In this document: one piece after another, positions 9,801 through 17,119 of the stretch
How positions within the stretch are numbered: position 1 is the first letter of the stretch
Layout of the letters: the number at the start of each line of letters is the position of its first letter
DNA from: Betaproteobacteria bacterium MOLA814
GTDB lineage: Bacteria; Pseudomonadota; Gammaproteobacteria; Burkholderiales; Burkholderiaceae_C
Length of the DNA stretch: 47,656 nt
Direction of reading: 5' to 3'
Assembly (NCBI GenBank): GCA_000496475.1
Contig: AYMW01000003.1
Span: 610,183-657,838, forward strand
Translations under genes and position numbers: made by a program
Notes under the pieces: model-generated
Seen by the model: only the letters and a program-made list of their open reading frames with translations
Database searches by the model: none
What the model was told of the DNA's origin: nothing

Positions 9801-9915
9801 CCCCAGCCCAATCTAGGTCCGCAAGCGTGGTCAAGTCATGGCTCAAGACATCGGCTTCATCTCTGTAAGGACTGGGTAAACGGTCTGTACTGGCGGCGTA
9901 AGTGGTGAACGACAT
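6808..9915 (-). CDS. putA: bifunctional proline dehydrogenase / P5C dehydrogenase PutA (short, non-regulatory form)
   Basis: Oxidises proline to glutamate in two steps, feeding electrons to quinone and NAD+. The first half is the FAD-dependent proline dehydrogenase barrel, with the YLVRRLLE substrate-binding pair at R486/R487. The second half is an aldehyde dehydrogenase with the VPLIAETGG glutamate (E795) and the AGQRCSA catalytic cysteine (C829). At 1035 residues it is shorter than trifunctional PutA (about 1300). It lacks both the N-terminal ribbon-helix-helix DNA-binding domain and the extra C-terminal domain, so it cannot repress its own gene. AGGAG 7 bases before the ATG supports the start. 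A divergent Lrp-family gene is the obvious candidate regulator. Confidence 0.96.
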   Translation of the reverse strand: MSFTTYAASTDRLPSPYRDEADVLSHDLTTLADLDWAGVQRLAAPWVDGVRRSPPPFWAMESLLKEYPISSPDGLALMRLAEALLRVPDVETAMALAADQLGRGDFAQTVAHAGQGSDADGDTHDVGEPHVLQRRAMAKLSDTALHLSKKMLPDVDGESSLITRLGARTVVGATVRALQLLGRQFVLGQSIDEAIKRGNADKVHAMKAGGLTQVCMSYDMLGEGARTEEDAQHYLASYQHAIAAMAKQAKPGVPVQANDGISIKLSALHPRYEDVNTGRVMAELLPRVWRLCEQAAAANVSLTMDAEEVDRLEVSLRVFDAVVARIATDLPDWSGFGLAMQAYQTRASAVVTHVIAVARQHNVKLMCRLVKGAYWDTEIKRAQEMGLPRYPVFTHKHHTDIHYLACAKAMLAASDVIYAQFATHNAGTIAALLQMAGDQRSHFELQRLHGMGEGVYRELGKSGANVGLRVYAPVGKHRDLLAYLVRRLLENGANSSFVHQLSDESVGMDKLLSSPMYIARKPALPLPSEIYGPGRLNSEGVDFAQASARQPYLDALAGCTINTVPVATTHDIEQAMVESQAAFASWRDTPVAERAAVLLRVADLMTRRMVPLCALVVKEAFKTWPDAVAEVREAVDFLRYYANEAQRVMVSHTLPLPVQGAGHGHWPHALGITGETNTLRLGAKGVWVAISPWNFPLAIFTGQVCAALVTGNTVLAKPAEQTPAIAQAAVNLFHEAGVPKSALQLLNGPGETVGAGLVGLAGVAGVVFTGSTAAAHAIAKNLAAKPGPIVPLIAETGGLNAMIVDSSALPEQVSDAVVQGAFRSAGQRCSATRILCVHEAVADTVIDMIRGATEQLRVGPPAELATDVGPLIDAQAATHIGAQIDRLKAGAKLLFAADMGPEAMPNSIAPQAYEVDSLADVKEEIFAPVLQVIRWSGSPAALMHHINALGYGLTLGIHSRIDSRAQTMAAMARVGNVYINRNTIGAVVGLQPFGGEGLSGTGPKAGGPHYLPRFCNEYTLTTNTAAAGGNVALFV

Positions 9916-10033
9916 GCGGGATCTCCTGAAGTGCTGGCCTGTGAGTCAATACGCCTTTTCAACGGGCAGATCATCATCATCCAACTATAATCACCGACTA
10001 TTTCACTATATATATACCAATTATTAGATTTTT
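9916..10033. promoter_or_regulatory. divergent putA / Lrp-type regulator control region
   Basis: This 118-base gap separates the putA and Lrp/AsnC starts and must hold both promoters. It contains TATAAT at 9986-9991 on the plus strand and an alternating TA run (TATATATATA) near 10007-10017, the sort of bendable AT-rich DNA that Lrp-family proteins bind. TTGACT lies near the putA side. No -35 at proper spacing is convincing, so exact start sites are not called. Confidence 0.5.
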
Positions 10034-10543
10034 ATGAAGTCAAAAAACAACTTAACCGCTGTAAAATCCAGTGCGCTAGACATAGACCGCATTGATGTGA
10101 AAATCTTAACGGCCCTGCAAGCTGACGCGCGAATGACCAACCTCAAGTTGGCCGAGCTGGTTACCCTGTCACCCACTGCCACGCTGGCACGCGTTTCACG
10201 CCTGCAGCGTGATGGTTTTATCAGCGCCTACCAGGCTGTACTGAATCCGTACCAGCTCGACTTAGGCCTGATCGTGTTTGTAGAAGTCTTGCTGGACCGC
10301 ACAACACCCAACGTCTTTGAGCAATTCAAAGCGGCCGTGCAAGTTCATACGGAAATTTTGGAATGCCACATGGTGGCCGGTGGCTTTGACTACCTCATTA
10401 AAACGCGCATGGCCGACATGGCGGCCTACCGCCACTTTGCTGGCCAAGTCTTGTGGGAGTTGCCAGGGGTTAGAGAAACCCGCACCTACCCCGTTATGGA
10501 AGAAGTCAAGTGCAGCATGCGCCTGCCTTTGCCACGGCTATGA
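10034..10543 (+). CDS. Lrp/AsnC-family transcriptional regulator, probable putA activator
   Basis: A 169-residue one-domain-plus-effector regulator. An AsnC-type helix-turn-helix spans about residues 20-70 (DIDRIDVKILTALQADARMTN, then LAELVTLSPTATLARVSRLQ). A RAM/ligand-sensing domain follows, with the conserved 'VLECHMVAGGFDYLIK'-type segment (here ILECHMVAGGFDYLIKTRM). Divergent Lrp-type genes next to proline dehydrogenase are known as PutR/BkdR-like proline-responsive activators, and since this PutA has no repressor domain the same role is likely. No strong ribosome site precedes the ATG. It converges on yggS with only 3 bases between stop codons. Confidence 0.9.
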   Translation: MKSKNNLTAVKSSALDIDRIDVKILTALQADARMTNLKLAELVTLSPTATLARVSRLQRDGFISAYQAVLNPYQLDLGLIVFVEVLLDRTTPNVFEQFKAAVQVHTEILECHMVAGGFDYLIKTRMADMAAYRHFAGQVLWELPGVRETRTYPVMEEVKCSMRLPLPRL

Positions 10544-10546
10544 AGC

Positions 10547-11275
10547 TTACCCAGCGTACTGTCGGGCACCGAATAGGGCCGTGCCCACCCGCACCATGGT
10601 TGAACCTGCACTGATGGCAGCCTCCATGTCGCCACTCATGCCCATGGACAAGGTGTCTACCGCCAACCCAGCCTGCTGCCACTGTTTAAACAAGGCTGTT
10701 GCGCGTTCAAAAGCGGCAACTTGTGCGTCAAAACCTTCGACAGAGTCAGGGATGCACATGATGCCACGCAGCACCAGGTTAGGCAGGGCGTGGATCTGCT
10801 GAGCCAGCGCAGTTGCATCGCCCAGCGAGCTGCCTGATTTGGTGGCCGCTTGGTCAATGTTGACTTGAACACACACTTGCAAAGCTTGCAAATGAGAGGG
10901 GCGCTGCTCACTGAGCCGTTGCGCAATCTTCAGCCTGTCCACGCTGTGTACCCAGTCAAAATGTTCTGCAACCAGCTTGGTTTTGTTGCTTTGAATAGGA
11001 CCAATACAGTGCCAAACCAGCGGCCGGTCGGGTAGCAAAGCCCTCAAGGCCACGACTTTGTCAACGCCTTCTTGTATGTAATTTTCTCCAAATGATGTCT
11101 GCCCAGCCATCGCCATGCCGTGCACCGCTGCTGCAGGCCATGTCTTGCTCACCGCCAACACACTGACGGTGTGTGATTCCCGTCTTGCTTGATGGCAAGC
11201 TGCGTCCGTGCGTTGGCGAACAGCCTGCAAGCGCTTCAGGGCATCGTCACCTGAGTTGTGGGTGTAATCGTTCAT
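10547..11275 (-). CDS. yggS: YggS/PLPBP family pyridoxal-phosphate homeostasis protein
   Basis: A 242-residue alanine-racemase-fold protein that binds pyridoxal 5'-phosphate and buffers vitamin B6 and amino acid pools without a known enzymatic activity. The PLP lysine is K44 in LAVSKTWP. The family's GENYIQEG, WHCIGPIQSNK and LRGIMCIP motifs follow, and the phosphate-binding LSMGMSGDMEAAI and VRVGTALFG close the protein. An upstream in-frame TTG at 11305 is possible, but the ATG at 11275 fits the usual family length better; neither has a clear ribosome site. It is divergent from the dehydrogenase at 11328. Confidence 0.93.
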   Translation of the reverse strand: MNDYTHNSGDDALKRLQAVRQRTDAACHQARRESHTVSVLAVSKTWPAAAVHGMAMAGQTSFGENYIQEGVDKVVALRALLPDRPLVWHCIGPIQSNKTKLVAEHFDWVHSVDRLKIAQRLSEQRPSHLQALQVCVQVNIDQAATKSGSSLGDATALAQQIHALPNLVLRGIMCIPDSVEGFDAQVAAFERATALFKQWQQAGLAVDTLSMGMSGDMEAAISAGSTMVRVGTALFGARQYAG

Positions 11276-11327
11276 AGGCGTTAGTATGCGTGAATTGATT
11301 TCCAACTGTTTTTAACTGCAAAAAACC

Positions 11328-12254
11328 ATGACTTTCATCAACAATAAAACCTACCTCACCGCGCCACCTCAAACCGTTGCCTTTTTAGGCTTGGGCGTCA
11401 TGGGCTATGCCATGGCTGGACATCTGGCCAAGGCAGGCCATGTGGTGCGTGTGTTCAACCGCACAGCGGCCAAGTCCCAAGCCTGGTTGCAAGACTGTGC
11501 CGCGCAGGGCATTGACGCAAGCCGCTTGAGCGCTGCTGATACCCCCCGTGAAGCAGCCACAGGTGCAAGTGTGATCATGGCTTGCGTAGGCAATGACGAT
11601 GATGTGCGCGCCATTTGCTTGGGTGCAAACGGTGCTTTTGCTGGCATGGCACCGGGCGCTATTTTGGTAGACCACACCACAGCTTCAGCCGAAGTTGCAC
11701 GCGAGTTGCACAAAGCGGCCAAGCAACTGGGTCTGGCGTTTGTAGATGCCCCTGTCTCTGGTGGTCAGGCTGGTGCTCAAAATGGCCAGCTCACCGTCAT
11801 GTGCGGCGGCGACCAAGCGTCTTTTGACAGCGCGCAAGCCGTGGTGGCTTGTTTTGCCCGCGCGGTGACTCTCATGGGCGGCAGTGGTGCCGGGCAACTG
11901 ACCAAGATGGTGAACCAAATATGCATTGCTGGCCTGGTTCAAGGTTTGAGCGAAGCCGTGGCGTTTGGTCAGCAAGCTGGACTTGACATGCCCCAAGTGC
12001 TGGACGTCATAGGCAAAGGTGCAGCGCAAAGCTGGCAGCTGGATAACCGTGGCAAAACCATGGTCTCAGGTGAGTTCGACTTTGGTTTTGCGGTGGATTG
12101 GATGCGCAAAGATTTGGGCTTGGTGTTGGCCGAGGCCAACCGCAATGGGTCGCGCTTGCCAGTTACTGCTTTGGTTGATCAGTTTTATGCAGACGTGCAG
12201 CAAATGGGAGGCGCACGCTGGGATACCTCCAGCCTCATTAAGCGCTTAAAGTAA
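11328..12254 (+). CDS. NAD(P)-dependent beta-hydroxyacid dehydrogenase (3-hydroxyisobutyrate dehydrogenase family)
   Basis: A 308-residue cytoplasmic oxidoreductase. The N-terminal Rossmann fold has [20 protein letters not shown] (dinucleotide-binding glycines near residue 21). The substrate motif DAPVSGGQAGAQNG follows, and the catalytic lysine is K193 in GAGQLTKMVNQ. This pattern covers 3-hydroxyisobutyrate, tartronate semialdehyde and related dehydrogenases, and substrate cannot be chosen between them from sequence. Tartronate semialdehyde reduction would fit the glycolate-type oxidase about 8 kb away, but there is no operon link. A CGGCACA/TGTGCCG hairpin at 12257-12277 follows the stop without a T-run. 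Confidence 0.88.
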   Translation: MTFINNKTYLTAPPQTVAFLGLGVMGYAMAGHLAKAGHVVRVFNRTAAKSQAWLQDCAAQGIDASRLSAADTPREAATGASVIMACVGNDDDVRAICLGANGAFAGMAPGAILVDHTTASAEVARELHKAAKQLGLAFVDAPVSGGQAGAQNGQLTVMCGGDQASFDSAQAVVACFARAVTLMGGSGAGQLTKMVNQICIAGLVQGLSEAVAFGQQAGLDMPQVLDVIGKGAAQSWQLDNRGKTMVSGEFDFGFAVDWMRKDLGLVLAEANRNGSRLPVTALVDQFYADVQQMGGARWDTSSLIKRLK

Positions 12255-12328
12255 TACGGCACATCGGTGCTGTGCCGCGAGCGTCGCAACAAACGGGCAG
12301 TGCAGCCTACATTTTTATGTGATTGGGC

Positions 12329-13006
12329 TCACTTCATTTCAGTCACCACATTGGTCATCACCGGCTGGGTTTTGACAGCCGGTGTTGGCGGAGGTGGTGA
12401 CGGCAACAGGCGTTTCAGCTCTTCTTCAGTCACGATTTCAAACAACCTTACAACACGCTGCACGCCAGACGTTGAGCTGGCGACTTCTGAGGCCCGGCCT
12501 GCCTCTCTTTGGGTAACAATTCCCATCAAGTACACGCTGCCGCGCTCAGTCACGACCTTCACGACGCTGGCTTGTAAGTCTCTGGCCTCAATCATTGACG
12601 CCTTCACGCGGGTGGTGACCAAGGTGTCACGCGCGCGGTTGGCAAATGCCGCCGCACCGCCAATGACCAACTCGTTGACCACCAACTGCACGTTGTCGGT
12701 CTTGCTCAGCGCACCGGCAACGGCCGACTTGTCACCAGCGCTGGGCACTTCACCAGTGACCAGCACACGTCGATTAAAACTGGTTACGTTGATGTGGCCT
12801 CTGTCCCCGACTACATTTTTGATGTTGCCCAAAGACTTGATTTCAATCGTCTGGTCTTCCAGCTGCGCGCCTGATGTGCGTCTGTCATTGGCCACCAACA
12901 CGCCAGTGGCCGTGCCACCAAGCAGCAACGGTGCACACGCTGACAAGGCCAATGTGGCCAACGAGATGAGTAAGACGGCTTGTACCGTACGCTTGAAATG
13001 TGTCAT
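12329..13006 (-). CDS. BON-domain outer-membrane lipoprotein (DolP/YraP-like)
   Basis: A 225-residue secreted lipoprotein. A signal peptide with a hydrophobic core ends in LALSAC, giving a lipidated cysteine at residue 24. Two BON domains follow, one around INVTSFNRRVLVTGEV and one around KVVTERGSVYLMGIVTQRE, then a proline-rich C-terminus. E. coli DolP has the same two-BON layout, binds phospholipid at division sites and supports envelope integrity. The ATG at 13006 is used because it opens the signal peptide; upstream codons overlap the SIS gene. It is the last gene of a yraN-diaA-dolP unit, the same order as around E. coli yraP. The C-terminal PPPPTP tail is an addition relative to E. coli. 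Confidence 0.82.
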   Translation of the reverse strand: MTHFKRTVQAVLLISLATLALSACAPLLLGGTATGVLVANDRRTSGAQLEDQTIEIKSLGNIKNVVGDRGHINVTSFNRRVLVTGEVPSAGDKSAVAGALSKTDNVQLVVNELVIGGAAAFANRARDTLVTTRVKASMIEARDLQASVVKVVTERGSVYLMGIVTQREAGRASEVASSTSGVQRVVRLFEIVTEEELKRLLPSPPPPTPAVKTQPVMTNVVTEMK

Positions 13007-13043
13007 TTGAAAATCTCGTAAAAAAGCTATGCGAAGGTGCGTT

Positions 13044-13616
13044 TTAAGCACCATCACCCAACAACTGTATGTCGACGCCGTCGCATACGCAGTGCAATAC
13101 AACCATCATGACTTCATGAATGCGGCTGTGTTGCTCGCTTGGCACGCAAACGGCCACATCGGTGTCGTGCAGTGACTGCACCAACTGAGGAATAGCCCCA
13201 CCAACCAATGCCACTACCGTCATGGCACGCTCGTGAGCCGCATCAATCGCACCCTCTAGAGCCACCTCGCCACCTTTGGTGCTGATGACCAGTAGCAAAT
13301 CCTCTGAAGCACCCAACGCTCGCACCTCTCTTGCCAAACTGTGTTGGTCTAGACTACCACTGCTGCCATGCACCCCCAACAACAAAGCGGCCAACTCTGG
13401 GCGATCACGCTCAAACCTACCCAACAACAGCGCGGTCATGTAGTGCGCCAGTGGCTGCGTGGCCCCCATGCCTGCCACCATGATTTTCCCGCCATTGGTT
13501 AAGCTTGAAAACACAGCTTGTACCGCCAGATCGGTCTTATGGCCCAGACTTTGAGCGCACTGGTACTTGAAGTCTGCGCTGTCTATAAATAGTTGTTGTA
13601 TGCGTTGTAAAAGCAT
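13044..13616 (-). CDS. SIS-domain protein, DiaA / phosphoheptose isomerase family
   Basis: A 190-residue single SIS-domain protein. The sugar-phosphate-binding loop appears as GGKIMVAGMGATQPLAHYM, followed by the FERDRPELAALLL segment shared by DiaA and GmhA and the second phosphate loop around LLVISTKGGE. Placement between yraN and a dolP-like gene matches E. coli diaA, whose product helps DnaA assemble at oriC, rather than gmhA, which sits with LPS genes. The key S/T residues of the first loop differ from typical GmhA (GATQP instead of GNGGSA), which argues against isomerase activity. The start is the only ATG that keeps the N-terminal helix, and gaps to both neighbours are about 40 bases. 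Confidence 0.8.
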   Translation of the reverse strand: MLLQRIQQLFIDSADFKYQCAQSLGHKTDLAVQAVFSSLTNGGKIMVAGMGATQPLAHYMTALLLGRFERDRPELAALLLGVHGSSGSLDQHSLAREVRALGASEDLLLVISTKGGEVALEGAIDAAHERAMTVVALVGGAIPQLVQSLHDTDVAVCVPSEQHSRIHEVMMVVLHCVCDGVDIQLLGDGA

Positions 13617-13657
13617 GCACGATCATAGACGGATTTAGCAGCTGTTGAAATACACGG

Positions 13658-14068
13658 TTATGCATTGAACGCGCCCTGTAGCCAAACGATTTGATCCCGT
13701 TCCACCGTTTGTACCCCTCGCCCACCTTGCAAGGTAACTACATCGAACCGACACGCCGGCATGACCGATAGGCGGGCCAAGTAATACCGAGCCGCCAACA
13801 CAATGCGCTGCTGTTTACGAACCGTTATGCTGGCAGCAGACCCCCCAAATGTGCTGCTTGTACGGGCCCGCACTTCGACAAACACCAGTGTGGCGTCGGC
13901 TTGCCTCATAATCAAATCTATCTCGCCCCCGCCGCGTCCAGGCGTTGCGTAATTGCGCTGCACCAATTCCAGTCCTTGCTTGAGTAAATAGCGAAGCGCG
14001 AGATCCTCTGCCGCATCACCTACAGCTTTGGTGTTGCTGTTTGCAACCCCCACAGGCTTATTGCCCAT
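13658..14068 (-). CDS. yraN: YraN family endonuclease-like protein (UPF0102)
   Basis: A 136-residue protein with the YraN signature: GDAAEDLALRYLLKQGLELVQRNY, then GGGEIDLIMR and FVEVRART. These form a restriction-endonuclease-like PD-(D/E)xK core (E49, D51, E65, with R67 in the place often held by Lys). Physiological role is unknown. It is a constant partner of rsmI and diaA in Proteobacteria; here rsmI is divergent, with at most a few bases between the two start codons. The N-terminus is slightly longer than in most homologues, so the ATG at 14068 may not be the only start. Confidence 0.87.
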   Translation of the reverse strand: MGNKPVGVANSNTKAVGDAAEDLALRYLLKQGLELVQRNYATPGRGGGEIDLIMRQADATLVFVEVRARTSSTFGGSAASITVRKQQRIVLAARYYLARLSVMPACRFDVVTLQGGRGVQTVERDQIVWLQGAFNA

Positions 14069-14073
14069 TTGTT

Positions 14074-15003
14074 GTGCCCATATCGTATTCCTCGGCCTTA
14101 GCCGCCGCCAAAGACGCAGCCTCTTCGCAACATTATCCGACCTCCACCCTGTTTATGGTTGCCACGCCTATCGGCAATTTGGCTGATATCAGCTTGCGTG
14201 CGCTGTGTGCATTGGACTTGATGGATGCTATTGCGTGCGAAGATACCCGCCACACCCAGCATATGCTGAACGCCTACGGAATTAAAAAGCCGCTTATTGC
14301 ACTGCATCAACACAATGAAGTGCACGCCAGCGACGCTTTGGTCAGCCGCTTGCAGCAAGGTCAACGCATTGCGTATGTCAGCGATGCTGGCACACCGGGC
14401 GTCAGTGACCCGGGCGCTAAATTGGCTGCCGCGGTTCATGCGGCTGGTTTGCGTGTCATTCCTATGCCAGGGGCAAGCAGCGTCACCACCTTAATCAGTG
14501 CAATTGGTCTTGCCGAGGCCCGCGATCAATTCGACACACAAGGCTTTTTGTTTGCAGGTTTTTTACCCAACAAAGGCTCACCCCGTGTGCAGGCTTTACA
14601 AGCATTGCGTGACTCTAGCCGAACGGTTGTTTTGCTTGAGGCACCCCACCGCTTAACCCAATTGGCCAAGGAATTGCTGCCTTGGGGTGAGCGTCTCGTT
14701 ACAACGGGACGGGAATTGACCAAACAATTTGAGTCCATCAACACACACGCATGCCAAGATTTTGAAGCATGGCTGCTTGCTGATGCCAACCGTTTGCGTG
14801 GTGAGTATGTATTGGCAATTCACCCATTACCTGCGCAGGTGTCTGGTGGTGAGGGCGACATACCTGCCAACGTCCTGAGCACATTGGCCACGTTGCTTGA
14901 GGTTCTTCCCGTTAAAACGGCGTCTCAGGTGGGATCAACGATTACAGGTGTCAGCAAAAACAAGCTGTATGCAGCGGCATTGGCGATGCAGATACGTGTG
15001 TAA
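14074..15003 (+). CDS. rsmI: 16S rRNA (cytidine1402-2'-O)-methyltransferase RsmI
   Basis: Methylates the 2'-OH of C1402 in 16S rRNA using S-adenosylmethionine. The tetrapyrrole-methylase fold is clear: LFMVATPIGNLADISLRAL, CEDTRHTQHML, the SDAGTPGVSDPGAKL loop, PMPGASSVTTLISAIGL and LLEAPHRL. The ORF is open to a TTG at 14041, but that would overlap yraN. A GTG at 14074 gives 309 residues and starts just outside yraN, so it is preferred; no ribosome site decides between them. Promoters for the divergent pair must lie inside each other's 5' end. lpoA, which lies here in Enterobacteria, is absent. Confidence 0.9.
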   Translation: MPISYSSALAAAKDAASSQHYPTSTLFMVATPIGNLADISLRALCALDLMDAIACEDTRHTQHMLNAYGIKKPLIALHQHNEVHASDALVSRLQQGQRIAYVSDAGTPGVSDPGAKLAAAVHAAGLRVIPMPGASSVTTLISAIGLAEARDQFDTQGFLFAGFLPNKGSPRVQALQALRDSSRTVVLLEAPHRLTQLAKELLPWGERLVTTGRELTKQFESINTHACQDFEAWLLADANRLRGEYVLAIHPLPAQVSGGEGDIPANVLSTLATLLEVLPVKTASQVGSTITGVSKNKLYAAALAMQIRV

Positions 15004-15060
15004 GCACACATGGCGTCTTGCTTGAACCAGTGTTGTGCGTACCCGTGATGCTGATCTTGC

Positions 15061-15408
15061 TCATTTAGGCTCGCGCTCAGCGTCTTTCAACCGTGTTGTT
15101 TGTAAATCTTCCACGTCAACAATGTCATCATTGGCAGCTGTCGGTTGTGCAGCTTGCGGACCTTGTTTTGAAAATGGGCTGGCACCGTTCCCACCTCGCT
15201 TGCTGGCTCGCCACACAGCGTCTTGGGTTTGACGAAACCGGCTCCACACCACCGAGATCGGGTGTCTTTGCCCGGTAATGAGTGACCACAAGAAGCTCAG
15301 CATCAGCGCAAACACGGCCACAACGACCAAGCCCGCCACGAAGATCAGACCTGTCACCATCAGCACCAAGCGAAATAAAATACCAATTAGGCTGTTGATC
15401 AATTGCAT
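15061..15408 (-). CDS. small membrane protein of unknown function
   Basis: A 115-residue protein that I do not recognise. The first half has two closely spaced hydrophobic segments (about residues 7-25 and 27-45, FRLVLMVTGLIFVAGLVVVAVF and ALMLSFLWSLITG). The second half is charged and soluble, with WSRFRQTQDAVWRASKR and a disordered, Gln/Ala-rich tail ending in acidic and basic residues, so a bitopic hairpin anchor with a cytoplasmic tail is likely. A short ORF on the same strand overlaps its start by 10 bases. It converges on rsmI with about 57 bases between. Confidence 0.6.
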   Translation of the reverse strand: MQLINSLIGILFRLVLMVTGLIFVAGLVVVAVFALMLSFLWSLITGQRHPISVVWSRFRQTQDAVWRASKRGGNGASPFSKQGPQAAQPTAANDDIVDVEDLQTTRLKDAEREPK

Positions 15409-15530
15409 AAGCGGACTTCTTGGCTGACCCGTAATTCGGTCAGCGCTTCTTTCATTTCACGTTGTAGTTTGACTGTATATGTTGCGCCAAACACTGTTAA
15501 TTCAAGCCGTGGCAGTTGATGAACTGGCAC
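15399..15530 (-). CDS. possible small ORF between exonuclease and membrane protein
   Basis: In the 166-base gap between the exonuclease and the small membrane protein, one frame stays open and gives protein-like sequence from a GTG at 15530: VPVHQLPRLELTVFGATYTV, then KLQREMKEALTELRV, stopping at 15399. This overlaps the next gene's start by 10 bases, as coupled genes do. The frame is in fact open further upstream into the exonuclease's 3' end without an ATG. No family recognised. It may instead be a chance reading frame or the end of a lost gene. Confidence 0.3.
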   Translation of the reverse strand: MPVHQLPRLELTVFGATYTVKLQREMKEALTELRVSQEVRLCN

Positions 15531-15574
15531 TGACCGCCATGTGCTGCCTATGCGCCGATGTGTAGTTTGAATTT

Positions 15575-16657
15575 TTACGCTGCGACTGGCCTGACTTGTG
15601 CAAGCGGTGTGCGCGAACTATAACGTGTCAACGCATCAACTTGTGCAACCCCGACCTGCGCTCGCGGATTGGCGTATACGTGCGCGGCAAGCCACGCGCA
15701 TTCTTCCTCTAGTTCGGCTTCACTTGCCAAACGGGTATGCCACACGCGTTGAACGCTGTCCCACCGGTAGCCTCTGACCTTTAGCAGGTCTTTGGCGTCA
15801 AATGGTGCGCCCGTGGCTTGCAACTTGTACTGCGGTGCCTCTACAGCCTCCAGCAATAGCTTCCAGCCTGTTTTTCCTGTTTCACCCACGTGCTGACCCA
15901 TCACAGCAGCCAAGGCGTGACAGTCCATATCGGCTCGGTGCGCATCGTAAAACCAACCGTAATGTGCCGCCAACGACTCTAATTTTGCCGATCCAACACC
16001 GTGCTTTTTCCACGGTATGTCGGCAAATGAACAGGCCCACGCCAAGTCTGCAAAATATGGCAAGCGTTGCTCAACGAATGGCCTGTCAAACGCGGCGTTG
16101 TGGGCCACCACCCATTGCACGCCTTCCATGATCTTGCTAATGGCGGCTTCATCCAATGCTTGTCCAGCCACCATCTCATTGCTGATGCCAGTCAGCAGTT
16201 GCACCTCTTTTGGTATGGCGCGCCCGGGATCTTGAAACCCATCAAACACCAGCACATCGCCAACGGGTAGACCTGTAGATGTGTCAATATCCATGACCAC
16301 CAACGCCAGCTCAATGATGACATCGGTGGCAGCAGATAGGCCTGTTGTCTCTGTATCCAATACCGCCACACGCTGCACATTGCCTGGTTTTGTCTGCGCC
16401 GCTGGGCGGAAATGTAGTGCGGGTACCAGTCGCTGTATGACCCGGTAATTTGGGTCTGCATCTAACAACTTGGCCATATCGGCGACAGACAAGTCAGCCA
16501 TTGCATGGGGTGGTGAGCTCATACGCTCGGGGGGTGTGACCAGCGTGGCTTGTGACACCACACTAGTGCCTGTTTTAATGGTTTTTTTAGGCGCTTTTAA
16601 GTTGTCTGCAACTTCAGGCAACCCTAAATCTAAGCCCATTTGCGGTTTATCCGACAT
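15575..16657 (-). CDS. DnaQ-type 3'-5' exonuclease
   Basis: A 360-residue DEDDh exonuclease. Exo I is VAVLDTETTGL (D101, E103), Exo II VVAHNAAFDRPFVE and Exo III HRADMDCHAL, in the order of DNA polymerase III epsilon. A disordered N-terminal 90 residues precede the nuclease. After it comes a small C-terminal module (LKVRGYRWDSVQRVWHTRL...EEECAWLA) seen in stand-alone proteobacterial exonucleases rather than in the replicative epsilon subunit. It is therefore more likely a repair or RNA-turnover enzyme than DnaQ itself. The ATG at 16657 is chosen over one at 16678; it lies inside the end of the DUF1653 gene (11-base overlap), implying coupled translation. Confidence 0.88.
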   Translation of the reverse strand: MSDKPQMGLDLGLPEVADNLKAPKKTIKTGTSVVSQATLVTPPERMSSPPHAMADLSVADMAKLLDADPNYRVIQRLVPALHFRPAAQTKPGNVQRVAVLDTETTGLSAATDVIIELALVVMDIDTSTGLPVGDVLVFDGFQDPGRAIPKEVQLLTGISNEMVAGQALDEAAISKIMEGVQWVVAHNAAFDRPFVEQRLPYFADLAWACSFADIPWKKHGVGSAKLESLAAHYGWFYDAHRADMDCHALAAVMGQHVGETGKTGWKLLLEAVEAPQYKLQATGAPFDAKDLLKVRGYRWDSVQRVWHTRLASEAELEEECAWLAAHVYANPRAQVGVAQVDALTRYSSRTPLAQVRPVAA

Positions 16658-16946
16658 TGACGACCTTTTCTTCAGCATCCAAACTTAGAGCTTGTACGTA
16701 TTCAAAACGTGCACGTACAACGCCATCAACCACCACTGTTTCAACGAACATATCAGCAGGCCTCACCCACAAGCCACGTTGTCCGTACAACGCTTGGTAC
16801 AAGACCATGGCCTCCAGGGTCTCGCTGTGTCTAACCACCTCCAGCACGTTGTACTCGCCACCTTTGTAGTGGCGGTACAAACCAGGACAAACATTAGGCA
16901 GTGACTTGAGGTCTGTATCCGTTGGCGTTTCAGGGTTAGGTTGCAT
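16647..16946 (-). CDS. DUF1653 protein
   Basis: A 99-residue protein whose core is the DUF1653 fold: GLYRHYKGGEYNVLEVVRHS, ETLEAMVLYQALYG, LWVRPADMF. Function is unknown, although the fold is small, all-beta and widespread. The ATG at 16946 is used because the residues before it (a Cys/Trp-rich stretch up to 17027) look non-conserved. It overlaps the start of the exonuclease by 11 bases and is divergent from the TetR gene at 17120. Confidence 0.85.
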   Translation of the reverse strand: MQPNPETPTDTDLKSLPNVCPGLYRHYKGGEYNVLEVVRHSETLEAMVLYQALYGQRGLWVRPADMFVETVVVDGVVRARFEYVQALSLDAEEKVVNVG

Positions 16947-17119
16947 CCCAACAGTGTAAAGCGCCCAAGCAGACACGCCCGCAAAGCCACCCATTGTCTT
17001 GCGTGCTGTACGAATACAACCACCCACTAAAACCTTTATGATTAAAAGGTAATTTTCAATAAGGCATTATTACTACCTAAATACTAATATACAAACACTT
17101 ATTTATTCTTTAAATCATC

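Noticed and set aside
12257-12277. CGGCACA / TGTGCCG hairpin after the hydroxyacid dehydrogenase
   Set aside because: No T-run on either side, so not called as a terminator.
12267-13010. 247-codon plus-strand ORF opposite the dolP-like gene
   Set aside because: Ser/Thr-rich antisense frame; the minus strand has a signal peptide, lipobox and two BON domains.
17032-17050. ACCTTT / AAAGGT inverted repeat before the TetR gene
   Set aside because: Only 6 bp with a 7-base loop in AT-rich DNA, unrelated to the CTACCTAC repeat; not enough to call an operator or terminator.
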